The position numbers were made by a program, and so were the translations under genes. The notes under the pieces are model-generated. The model ran no database searches. It was not told the DNA's origin and was given only the letters and a program-made list of their open reading frames with translations. Shown piece by piece: positions 37,376-45,335 of a stretch of DNA of 64,000 nt. The number at the start of each line of letters is the position of its first letter. Position 1 is the first letter of the stretch. The DNA is from CAYUNE01 sp964446115. Lineage in GTDB: Bacteria > Desulfobacterota > Desulfobulbia > Desulfobulbales > Desulfobulbaceae. The stretch covers positions 23,203-87,202 of the forward strand of contig CAYUNE010000012.1 of NCBI GenBank assembly GCA_964446115.1. The letters are read 5' to 3'.

Positions 37376-38029
37376 CTATTCCTCCACTCCTTGATCTCCG
37401 CTTTCCGCCTGCCCACCGGGACGGCGGTGACAGCGGCCCACCGGCTGGCCGGCAATGGTCCACTCCCGGGGAACCTTTCTTCTGTTGCCGGCGGCGATTC
37501 TCTCTTCGGGCAGACCGCGGGGCCGCCAGAAAGGATTGATGTAGGTAGCCGGATCATACTTTTTCTCCGCCATAAAGCGATCCCAGTTACCCAGCAGATC
37601 CTCCCGGCTGAAGTGGACCGATTCCCGGTCGTAGCTGCAATATTCGTACAGTTCGGTGAGCACCACGGCACCCACCGGACAGACCTCCTCGCAGTAACCG
37701 CAGTAGATGCAGCGCAGGGCCTCGATCTCATAATTCTCAACCAGCCTAGCTCCCCCCTCCTGCTCGCGGTAACGGATGCGGATGCACCGCGAGGGACAGA
37801 CCGTGACGCAGCGCATGCAGGCCACGCATCTGGGCCCGCCCGTGCGCGGATCGCGTGCCAGGGCGTGCATGCCCCGGAAACCGGGAAAGGGTTCCTGCTT
37901 TTCGTCGGGATACTGCCGGGTGATGGGCCTGGAAAACATTCTCTTCAACGTCAGGGCCATGCCCTTGAGAATCTCCACCAGGAAGACGGTTTCCAGCAGG
38001 TTACGTTGTGGTTTATAGTTGACAAGCAT
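37376..38029 (-). CDS. nuoI: NADH-quinone oxidoreductase subunit I (ferredoxin-type)
   Basis: 217 residues. Two 4Fe-4S binding motifs, CVACMRCVTVCPSRC and CIYCGYCEEVCP, hold clusters N6a and N6b on the electron path to quinone. The C-terminal tail of about 60 residues is rather long and basic compared with E. coli NuoI. Co-translated with nuoJ. Confidence 0.96.
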   Translation of the reverse strand: MLVNYKPQRNLLETVFLVEILKGMALTLKRMFSRPITRQYPDEKQEPFPGFRGMHALARDPRTGGPRCVACMRCVTVCPSRCIRIRYREQEGGARLVENYEIEALRCIYCGYCEEVCPVGAVVLTELYEYCSYDRESVHFSREDLLGNWDRFMAEKKYDPATYINPFWRPRGLPEERIAAGNRRKVPREWTIAGQPVGRCHRRPGGQAESGDQGVEE

Positions 38030-38078
38030 GGGTATTTTTCCTCGTCACTTCAAAATCAATTAGGCTGCAGTTTTCTCT

Positions 38079-39047
38079 TCAACCTACCACCGTCTTAAAG
38101 AGGCCGGTCAAAAGGATGTTGAACAACGCCAGGGGAATCATCACCTTCCAACCCAGTTCCATGAGCTGATCATACCGGTAGCGCGGCAGGGTCGAGCGGA
38201 TCCACATGAAGAAAAACATGATGGCATAGAGTTTGATCATGAACCAGAAAAAGGGCGGAAAGGGAATGGAAAAGGGCCCGTGCCAGCCGCCGAGGAAGCA
38301 AATGACCCCGATGGAGGCCATGACCATCATGCCGATATACTCGGCCATAAAGAAAAGGGCGTAGCGGAAGCCGGAATATTCGGTGCAATAACCCGAGACC
38401 AATTCGGTTTCCGCCTCGGGCAGATCAAAGGGCACCCGGTTGGTCTCGGCCAGCATGGCCACCACGAAGACGAAAAAGCCGATGGCCTGGGGAAAGAGGT
38501 ACATACCGAAAAAGGAATCACCCTGGGCGGCCACGATCTCGCTGAGATTGAGGGAACCGGCCAGCATCATCACACCCACCAGACTGAGTCCCATGGAGAT
38601 TTCGTAACTGATCACCTGGGCCATGGAGCGCATTCCACCCAAAAAGGTATACTTTGAGTTTGAAGCCCAACCAGCTAAAATAACGCCGTAACTTGCAAGC
38701 GAGCTCATGGCGAAAATAAAGAGCAGGCCAATGTTGAGATCCGCCAGGACCCAACCTGCGGCAAAGGGCAGCACGGCCAGGGAGGCGATCATCGCCGACA
38801 GACAGATAACCGGCGCGGCGAGAAAACCGGGACGGTCGGCGCATTCCGGGATGATATCCTCCTTGAAAAAGGACTTGATACCGTCGGCAATGGGTTGCAG
38901 CAGGCCGTGGGGTCCCACCCGCATGGGCCCCATGCGTACCTGCATGTGACCGATGATCTTACGTTCAAAATAGGTGGCATAGGCCACATGCAGCATGGCA
39001 ATGGTGATGAGAATGACGATTTGAAGAATCATCCAGAACAAGTGCAT
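38079..39047 (-). CDS. nuoH: NADH-quinone oxidoreductase subunit H
   Basis: 322 residues, eight membrane helices. It forms the quinone chamber at the junction of membrane and peripheral arms. ERKIIGHMQVRMGPMRVG, LAETNRVPFDLPEAETELVSGY and EYSGFRYALFFMAEY are diagnostic. GGGGAGA before the ATG. Confidence 0.97.
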   Translation of the reverse strand: MHLFWMILQIVILITIAMLHVAYATYFERKIIGHMQVRMGPMRVGPHGLLQPIADGIKSFFKEDIIPECADRPGFLAAPVICLSAMIASLAVLPFAAGWVLADLNIGLLFIFAMSSLASYGVILAGWASNSKYTFLGGMRSMAQVISYEISMGLSLVGVMMLAGSLNLSEIVAAQGDSFFGMYLFPQAIGFFVFVVAMLAETNRVPFDLPEAETELVSGYCTEYSGFRYALFFMAEYIGMMVMASIGVICFLGGWHGPFSIPFPPFFWFMIKLYAIMFFFMWIRSTLPRYRYDQLMELGWKVMIPLALFNILLTGLFKTVVG

Positions 39048-39112
39048 TTGATCTCCCCTGTTTCAGGTCTTGCGGTTACGTTCCCGTCTCCCCGGCGGTG
39101 AGCCGCGGTCCC

Positions 39113-40357
39113 TCAGCGGTCGCACTCGCCGAGCACCACATCCAAAGTACCGATAATGGCGATGAGATCCGCCACCATGGCGCCGGTGGCCAGTTCGGGC
39201 AGGGCGCCGATGTGGATGAAAGAAGGTGAGCGGATGTGCATGCGGTACGGCCGCCCCGAACCGTCGCTGATAAAGTAGAAACCCAGTTCTCCCTTGGGCA
39301 CCTCGGTGGAGACGTAGACATCGCCTTCCATGTAGACACCGCGATCTTCCACCAGTTTGATCAGGGCCGATCCCCCGGTGGCGGCGGCCCGGCAGCGTTG
39401 CGGAACAGACATATCCATCACCAGGTCCGGGGCATCCCGGCAGATGATGGGGCCGGGAGGCAGCTGGTCAAGGCATTGCCGCAGAATCCGTACCGACTGC
39501 CGGAGTTCCTCCATGCGGCAGCGATAGCGGGCATAGGTATCACCGGTTTCACCGATGGGAACCTCGAAATCCATGCGGTCATAGACATCGTAGGGCCGAT
39601 GTTTGCGGACATCGTAGTCCACTCCGGAGCCGCGCAGCGAGGCGCCGGTGAGGCCCAGTTCCACCGCCCTGTCCGCTGAAATCGTGCCGATGCCCATGGT
39701 TCGCTTCAGCCAGATGCGGTTGGTATCGATGAGAGTTTCGTACTCCTCTATCCAGCCTTCGAACTCGTCGGTGAAGGTTTCCAGGGCCTCCATGAAGTGA
39801 TGGGTCACATCCTGGCGTACGCCGCCGATGCGGGGATAGGAAAAGGTGAGCCGGGCGCCGCAGAGTTCCTCGAACATGTCGAGCAGCTGTTCCCGTTCGC
39901 GGAAACAGTAAAGGAAAACGGTCATGGCGCCGATATCCAGGGCATGGGTGGCCAGCCAGAGCAGATGTCCGGCGCAGCGTGACATCTCGCAGACAATGGT
40001 TCTGATGTACATGGCCCGCAGGGTGGGCTCGATACCCAGCAGTTTCTCCACCGCAACGCAATAGCCGACGTTGTTGGCCATGGCGGCGATGTAGTCCAGC
40101 CGGTCGGTGAGCACCATGCCCTGGGCGTAGGTGCGATGCTCGGCGATTTTTTCAAAACCGCGGTGCAGGTATCCCACCCGGGGCGTACAGCGATGGATCG
40201 TCTCGCCATCCAGCTCGAGATCGACCCTGAGCACACCGTGGGTTGCAGGGTGCTGAGGTCCCATGCGCAGGGAGTAATATTCCTCCTCTTGGCCCGAGGA
40301 GACCGGAATTTCCAGGGTGGTGCAATCCGGAGTTTTCGCAGAGGAATGGGTATTCAT
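39113..40357 (-). CDS. nuoD: NADH-quinone oxidoreductase subunit D
   Basis: 414 residues from the ATG at 40357 (a TTG at 40366 is also open). It is related to the [NiFe]-hydrogenase large subunit, but without the nickel Cys motifs, so it belongs to complex I and not to a hydrogenase. RMGPQHPATHG, YLHRGFEKIAE and CEMSRCAGHLLW are typical. NuoC and NuoD are separate genes here. Confidence 0.96.
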   Translation of the reverse strand: MNTHSSAKTPDCTTLEIPVSSGQEEEYYSLRMGPQHPATHGVLRVDLELDGETIHRCTPRVGYLHRGFEKIAEHRTYAQGMVLTDRLDYIAAMANNVGYCVAVEKLLGIEPTLRAMYIRTIVCEMSRCAGHLLWLATHALDIGAMTVFLYCFREREQLLDMFEELCGARLTFSYPRIGGVRQDVTHHFMEALETFTDEFEGWIEEYETLIDTNRIWLKRTMGIGTISADRAVELGLTGASLRGSGVDYDVRKHRPYDVYDRMDFEVPIGETGDTYARYRCRMEELRQSVRILRQCLDQLPPGPIICRDAPDLVMDMSVPQRCRAAATGGSALIKLVEDRGVYMEGDVYVSTEVPKGELGFYFISDGSGRPYRMHIRSPSFIHIGALPELATGAMVADLIAIIGTLDVVLGECDR

Positions 40358-40375
40358 GATCGGCAAAACCCTTCT

Positions 40376-40939
40376 TTATTTTTTCTTTGAATCCGCCAAC
40401 AGCTCGGGATAGAAGTCAAAACGCCGCAGCTGCATGGCCTTTTCCTTCAGCCTGACCATACCCTGCCACTCGCTGTCGCCGCGCAGAGGATACTCCTTGC
40501 GCAGCGGGTGTCCCTGCCAATCCGCGGGCAGCAGGATGCGGCGCAGGTCCGGATGTCCCCGAAAGGAGATACCCAGGAGATCGTAGCATTCCCGCTCCGG
40601 CCAGTCGGCCCCGCTCCAGAGGGGGGTGATGGAATCGATCACCGCGTCTTCCTCCGGTACCTGGGCCCGCAAGCGGATCATGTGGCGTTCGCTCATGGAG
40701 TAGAGGTGATAGACAACTTCGAAACGCTCCAGCCCGGTCATATCACGTGCTTTATTGTCAACCCCGCAGAGACACATCATATGATTCATGCGGGTCTTGC
40801 CGTCCCGCAACCGGCGGCAGATATCCACGATCCGGTCACGCCTGACAATCACCGCACCCTGTCCCCGGTGCAGGGTGGAATCCAGCACCTCACCGGGAAA
40901 GGCCTCCGTTATTTTTTCGATTATCTCCAACGGCTCCAT
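40376..40939 (-). CDS. nuoC: NADH-quinone oxidoreductase subunit C
   Basis: 187 residues. The 30-kDa subunit signature is seen in FEVVYHLYSM, and in the segment with SITPLWSGADWPERECYDLLGI and HPDLRRILLPADWQGHPLRKEYPL (each shown shorter in the family pattern E-R-E-x-x-D-x-x-G). It overlaps nuoB by 19 bp. Confidence 0.95.
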   Translation of the reverse strand: MEPLEIIEKITEAFPGEVLDSTLHRGQGAVIVRRDRIVDICRRLRDGKTRMNHMMCLCGVDNKARDMTGLERFEVVYHLYSMSERHMIRLRAQVPEEDAVIDSITPLWSGADWPERECYDLLGISFRGHPDLRRILLPADWQGHPLRKEYPLRGDSEWQGMVRLKEKAMQLRRFDFYPELLADSKKK

Positions 40940-41457
40940 CGATACTGCTCCTTGCTAATTTTTTCCTGGAGTTTGAGCAATCCCTGCATGAGCGCCTCGG
41001 GCCGCGGCGGGCAGCCAGGCACATAGACATCTACGGGCAGAAACTCATCGGCTCCCTGCACCACGGCATAGCTGTCGAAGATTCCGCCGCTGCAGGCACA
41101 GGACCCCATGGCAATGACATAACGGGGCTCCGGCATCTGGTCGTAAACGCGGCGTACCACCGGCGCCATCTTCTTGGCAATGGTACCGGCGACGATCATG
41201 CAATCGGCCTGGCGGGGACTTGCCCGGAAGATAATGCCGAAACGATCCAGGTCATGGGTGGAGGCACCGGTATCCATCATCTCGATGGCGCAGCAGGCCA
41301 AACCGAAGGTAACCGGCCAGATGGAGCCCTGTCGCCCCCAGTTGACCAGCCGGTTGAGCGGCGCCAGAAAGGTATTGGCCCCGGGAATAACCCGTACGGA
41401 CTCCCCGACTTCGACGAGATCATCTCCATGACGCCCTTTTGCGTTTACTTCTCCCAT
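40921..41457 (-). CDS. nuoB: NADH-quinone oxidoreductase subunit B
   Basis: 178 residues. It ligates cluster N2, the last FeS centre before quinone: adjacent Cys in TFGLACCAIEMM, then GSCACSGG and VPGCPPRPEAL supply the four ligands. It overlaps both nuoA and nuoC. Confidence 0.97.
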   Translation of the reverse strand: MGEVNAKGRHGDDLVEVGESVRVIPGANTFLAPLNRLVNWGRQGSIWPVTFGLACCAIEMMDTGASTHDLDRFGIIFRASPRQADCMIVAGTIAKKMAPVVRRVYDQMPEPRYVIAMGSCACSGGIFDSYAVVQGADEFLPVDVYVPGCPPRPEALMQGLLKLQEKISKEQYRWSRWR

Positions 41458-41819
41458 TGCAGAGCCTCCTTTTTCCAGGCGTAGACATAGCCGACCAGCA
41501 GCAGAAAGATGAAGACGAACATCTCCACCAGGGCAAAGAGCCCCAATCGGTCATAGACAATGGCCCAGGGGTAGAGAAAAATGCACTCCACGTCAAACAC
41601 CACAAAGAGTATGGCGATGAGGTAAAACTTGACGCTGAAGCGCATCCTCGGCGGTTCGGTGGGTGGATTGCCGGACTCGTAGGCGGTCAGCTTCTCCCTG
41701 TAAGGACGCTGAATGCGGAAATACCCGCCCACCCAGGGCAGCAGGATTCCCATGATCAACCCCACCGAAATTAGCAGCAAAACAGCGAGATATGCGGAAG
41801 GTAAATATGTGCCCGGCAT
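41445..41819 (-). CDS. nuoA: NADH-quinone oxidoreductase subunit A
   Basis: 124 residues, three membrane helices. YESGNPPTEPPRMRFSVKFY and FVVFDVECIFLYPWA are typical of NuoA, with the conserved acidic pair in the second helix. It opens the nuoABCDHIJKLMN run, 73 bp after the ferredoxin gene that takes the place where an electron-input module might be expected. Confidence 0.96.
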   Translation of the reverse strand: MPGTYLPSAYLAVLLLISVGLIMGILLPWVGGYFRIQRPYREKLTAYESGNPPTEPPRMRFSVKFYLIAILFVVFDVECIFLYPWAIVYDRLGLFALVEMFVFIFLLLVGYVYAWKKEALQWEK

Positions 41820-41892
41820 TCCGTCCTCCTCTCAGTTATTCATGCACGTTTGCCCAGGTTGCGCCGCCGGACGGCGGATGGAAGGGAAAAAT

Positions 41893-42393
41893 TCACTGCC
41901 GGACCAGTTGTTCGGCAAATTCCCGCCGCTTTCTCTCCGATGCCTGCTCCGGCGTGCCGAAGGAAAGACAGCCGGTGGTACACTTGGACACGCAGGCCGG
42001 TTCAAGGCCCTGATCGATGCGATCCATGCAGAGGTTGCACTTGCCCACCTTGCCGGTCTCGCCGTTCCACTGGGGTACCCCCCAGGGGCAGGCGGTCATG
42101 CAGGCCTTGCAGCCGACACAGAGTTCATCGGCCACAAAGACGATGCCGTCCTTTTCCCGGCGCTGCATGGCCCCGGTGGGGCAGGCATCCACGCACCACG
42201 GTTTTTCACAGTGGAAACATGCCATGTAGACGAAATCGATCACCGGGATACCGTTTTTGAGCTGGGGACCCACTTCGATCATCTTGCAGAAAAACTCTCC
42301 CTCCACGGTGGCGTTCTTGGTCTTGCAGTGAACCTCACAGGCCTTGCAACCGATACACTGCTCCACATCCTGGGTTACATAATACTTGCTCAT
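41893..42393 (-). CDS. Four-cluster ferredoxin subunit (PsrB/DmsB type), copy 1
   Basis: 166 residues from the ATG at 42393 (GGAGG before it). Cys motifs for four 4Fe-4S clusters are present: CIGCKACEVHC, CFHCEKPWCVDACP, CVGCKACMTACP and CNLCMDRIDQGLEPACVSKC. It has no signal or membrane helix, so it is soluble and cytoplasmic. It lies 12 bp after its partner Mo enzyme and 73 bp before nuoA, and so is well placed to pass electrons to the Nuo complex. Confidence 0.92.
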   Translation of the reverse strand: MSKYYVTQDVEQCIGCKACEVHCKTKNATVEGEFFCKMIEVGPQLKNGIPVIDFVYMACFHCEKPWCVDACPTGAMQRREKDGIVFVADELCVGCKACMTACPWGVPQWNGETGKVGKCNLCMDRIDQGLEPACVSKCTTGCLSFGTPEQASERKRREFAEQLVRQ

Positions 42394-42405
42394 CACTCCC
42401 TCCTT

Positions 42406-44493
42406 TCAGGCAGCCGGTTTGACGGTTACAAAACATTCACACAGGGTGAGCCCTCCCCCTGCCCTGTCCCATTCGGCGAGCTTGCCCTTCATGAAGGCAT
42501 GGTCCGCCAGTCCTTTGCCGAAGGCCCGTTTCTGGGCCGGAACATCGGTGCCGAAGCCGTGCAGCATGAAGACCGCCTCCGGGTGGATGAAATCGGTAAC
42601 CCGGGCCCTTATGGTGCCAACCACATCGCCGTTGGCGACTGTAACCATGTCACCGTCGGCAATACCCATCTTCTCCGCCTCTTTTCTATTGATCCACAGC
42701 CTGTTGGATCCCAGAAGCTGGGAGAGCACCGGGTTGTTGTTGGACTGACCGTGGGTCTGGTAGCCCTTGCGGCCGAAAAGCAGGCGGTAACCGCCCTTGG
42801 GAGGTTTTTCCGGACTTTCATAGGGCTTGAGGCAATCAATCCCCTTCTTCTCCCAGGCGGTATTGACGAACTCGATCTTGCCGGACTCGGTACCGAAGGA
42901 GAGGTTTTCTGGATCAGGGGGAATGGGTTTGTCGCAGAGCTTGACAAATCCCTTGGCTTCAAAATCCTCGATCGTCACTCCCGTATCCCGGAGCTGGTAG
43001 TTCCAGATATCCTCAATGCTCTTGTAGGGGAAATACTCCCCCTTTCCCATCCTGGCCGCCAGTTCCGTGTAGATCAGCCAGCCCGGTTTGGAGTCGTACA
43101 GGGGTTCGACACATTTTCTGCGCATGCCGAAACCGGGCTTTGGTCCCTTTTCGGTACGCAAAATGGAGTCGCGCTCCAGAAAGGTTGATTCAGGCAGGAT
43201 GACATCGGCGAACCAGGCGGTCTCGCTGTAGTTGACATCAACGGCAACCAGCAGGTCGAGCTTGCCCAGGATGCGCTTCTGATCTTCGGGATCGGGAAGC
43301 GCGATCATCGGGTTGTGGCGATGAACAAAGTAGGCCTTGACCGGATAGGGATTGCCGGTATCGATGGCGTGATAGGCCATCTGCAACATGCCGGCACCGG
43401 AGTCGAAATGGCTGTAGGTGGAATCGCACTCGTCGCAGCGGCCATCCTCCACCGCCGGAATATCGGCGCCCAGGCTTCGCAATCCCTTGACCCCGGCATG
43501 CTTGGGAGTCTTCGGCAGAATCAGCCCGCCCTTTTGCTCCTTGTTGCCCATGAGGGCGTTGAGGATATTCAACATGCGGCTGGCGTTGAACGAATCGCGG
43601 TAACGGGAGAGATGCCAGCCGATATGGAAGATGACCCTGGGCCTGTCGTTGTTGACCTCCCGGCAGAAGGCCTTGATCTCTTCGGCGGCGATACCGGTTT
43701 CCGCCGCCGCCCATTCCGGAGTATATGGTTCGAGGAATTGCTGCAGTTCAGGCAATCCCACCACCCATTTGGAGACGAAGTCCACGTCGTAGAGCTTGTT
43801 GGCGATGAGATAATGGGTGATACCGAGCAGCAGCGCATAGTCGGTGCCCGGGTTGATCCGCCAGTAGCGGGTGGCCTTGCCGGCCGTATTGGTCACCCGG
43901 GGATCCACATAGGTGACATGGGCGCCGTTTTTCACCGCCTTGAGAAAACTCTTGACCTCCTTGACCTTGAAGGATTCGGTGATGTTGCGTCCAAAGAGGA
44001 TTATGTGCCCGGCATTTTTGAGATCATAGCCAAAGCCTTTCCTTCCCATGCCGATCACCGACCTGGCGGCATGGTTGGGATTGCGGCCGCAGGTGCAGTC
44101 ATGGTTGATATAGTTGGGGGAGCCCAGCGCCTTGACAAAGGCCTTGCGCAGATCGGCAAAGGGACCGCCCCGGTCGGTGAGCATCATGGCCCTGCCGCCA
44201 TATTTATCAATGATTGTTTGTAATTTTTCGCAAATATAGTCGTATGCTTCGTCCCAGGAGACATTTCTCCACTCGCCGCCGCCGCGTTCGCCCGCCCGAA
44301 TCATCGGTGACTGCGGCCGTTGGTTGTCATACTGAAAGGGAATGGCGGCGGCCGCCTTGGCGCAGATACTGGTCCCCATTCCTCCATCGTTGCTGTTGCC
44401 CTCTATCCAGACGACCTTGCCGTTTTCCACCTCCACCCGGAGCGGACAGCGGACTGCGCACATGCCGCAGATGGTATAGACGGATTTCTTCAT
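42406..44493 (-). CDS. Molybdopterin oxidoreductase (PsrA/PhsA family), copy 1
   Basis: 695 residues. The N-terminal CGMCAVRCPLRVEVENGK with a further Cys about 27 residues on (SICAK) binds a 4Fe-4S cluster. The bis-MGD core follows (SWDEAYDYI, GRNITESF, INPGTDYALL), and the C-terminal barrel has WINRKEAEKMGIADGD. The segment NHDCTCGRN fits the Mo-ligand Cys of the polysulfide/thiosulfate reductase branch, not the Sec/Cys of formate dehydrogenases. There is no Tat signal, so it is cytoplasmic, unlike PsrA or PhsA. RBS AAGGAGGAG. The substrate is not known. Confidence 0.9.
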   Translation of the reverse strand: MKKSVYTICGMCAVRCPLRVEVENGKVVWIEGNSNDGGMGTSICAKAAAAIPFQYDNQRPQSPMIRAGERGGGEWRNVSWDEAYDYICEKLQTIIDKYGGRAMMLTDRGGPFADLRKAFVKALGSPNYINHDCTCGRNPNHAARSVIGMGRKGFGYDLKNAGHIILFGRNITESFKVKEVKSFLKAVKNGAHVTYVDPRVTNTAGKATRYWRINPGTDYALLLGITHYLIANKLYDVDFVSKWVVGLPELQQFLEPYTPEWAAAETGIAAEEIKAFCREVNNDRPRVIFHIGWHLSRYRDSFNASRMLNILNALMGNKEQKGGLILPKTPKHAGVKGLRSLGADIPAVEDGRCDECDSTYSHFDSGAGMLQMAYHAIDTGNPYPVKAYFVHRHNPMIALPDPEDQKRILGKLDLLVAVDVNYSETAWFADVILPESTFLERDSILRTEKGPKPGFGMRRKCVEPLYDSKPGWLIYTELAARMGKGEYFPYKSIEDIWNYQLRDTGVTIEDFEAKGFVKLCDKPIPPDPENLSFGTESGKIEFVNTAWEKKGIDCLKPYESPEKPPKGGYRLLFGRKGYQTHGQSNNNPVLSQLLGSNRLWINRKEAEKMGIADGDMVTVANGDVVGTIRARVTDFIHPEAVFMLHGFGTDVPAQKRAFGKGLADHAFMKGKLAEWDRAGGGLTLCECFVTVKPAA

Positions 44494-44882
44494 GGGTGCT
44501 CCTCCTTGCTCTCTCTGTTTTGGGGTATACTTTTTCTGCCACTCAAAGATGTAATTATTCCCTCATGACCACTGACCGTACTCCAAAAAATGCCGTCTGA
44601 AAAATAAGTAATACCGTGCATTATCATCATCAAAATTAATATATATAATAAGATAAATAAATATTACTGATAAAAATGATAAAAAAATATAATGGATCTT
44701 TAGTGTTTGTTCGATCCATTTGATTTATCGAAGCTAATCCTCTCTTTCTACATCGATGAATCTCCCCGGTATTCCGCATTGCAGCTCATTTTCAGGGGGC
44801 AATCAGCGCCAACATTTCGTCGGCGCCGATTGCAATCTCCGCTTCGATCCTTCTCCTTCTACTAAATTATAAATTGTTATAT
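44494..44882. other. AT-rich gap between the two Mo-enzyme pairs
   Basis: 389 bp, very AT-rich from 44600 to 44720, in contrast to its flanks. It contains a terminator-like hairpin at 44675-44720 and probably a promoter for the second pair plus nuo, though no clear -35/-10 pair was picked. No credible gene. Confidence 0.6.
44675..44720 (-). terminator. Terminator-like hairpin after the upstream Mo-enzyme pair
   Basis: AATGGATC (44691-44698) pairs with GATCCATT (44713-44720) across a 14-base loop. On the minus strand a T-rich run (ATATTTTTTTATC) follows. It would separate copy 2 from copy 1 plus nuo. Confidence 0.6.
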
Positions 44883-45335
44883 CTATATTTCTTGCAAAAC
44901 GACGAATTTTAATGCATGGGTCGTGCATTTGGTCACACAGGCCGGTTTCAGTCCGGCATCGATGCGATCGACACAGTAATCGCACTTGACCATCTTGTTT
45001 GTCCGCTGATTGAGCTGCGGTATTTTCCAGGGGCAGGCCCCGGCACAGGCCATGCAGCCGATGCACTTCTCCTGGTCCAGCATGACGATGCCGTCCTCAC
45101 GCTTGGAAAGTGCACTGGTGGGGCAGATCTGCGCACAGTAGGGATCATCGCACTGGTAACAGCTCCTGAAGGAAAACTCGGTCTTGGGCACACCCTTGAT
45201 CGATTTCAGCGGTACATGGTCGATCTCGCAGAGAATAGGACCAAAGGGCAGGTTCTTGTTGCTCTTGCAGTGCACTTCGCAGCCGTGGCATCCGATGCAG
45301 CGCTTGGCATTGAGATAGATCATGTATTTATTCAT
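44883..45335 (-). CDS. Four-cluster ferredoxin subunit (PsrB/DmsB type), copy 2
   Basis: 150 residues. Four Cys groups: CIGCHGCEVHC, CYQCDDPYCAQICP, CIGCMACAGACP and CDYCVDRIDAGLKPACVTKC. It is soluble with no export signal. Its start overlaps the stop of its Mo-enzyme partner (ATGA), so they are made in equal amounts. It is a paralogue of the 41893-42393 protein, but shorter at the C-terminus. Confidence 0.92.
   Translation of the reverse strand: MNKYMIYLNAKRCIGCHGCEVHCKSNKNLPFGPILCEIDHVPLKSIKGVPKTEFSFRSCYQCDDPYCAQICPTSALSKREDGIVMLDQEKCIGCMACAGACPWKIPQLNQRTNKMVKCDYCVDRIDAGLKPACVTKCTTHALKFVVLQEI

Noticed and set aside
42406..44493. Formate dehydrogenase identity for the Mo enzyme
   Set aside because: The Mo-ligand region NHDCTCGRN fits the polysulfide/thiosulfate reductase branch, and the typical Sec/Cys-His-Gly motif of formate dehydrogenases is missing.
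44803..45066. 87-codon minus-strand frame at the end of the second ferredoxin gene
   Set aside because: It overlaps the ferredoxin gene in another frame and then runs into AT-rich non-coding DNA. No independent signals.
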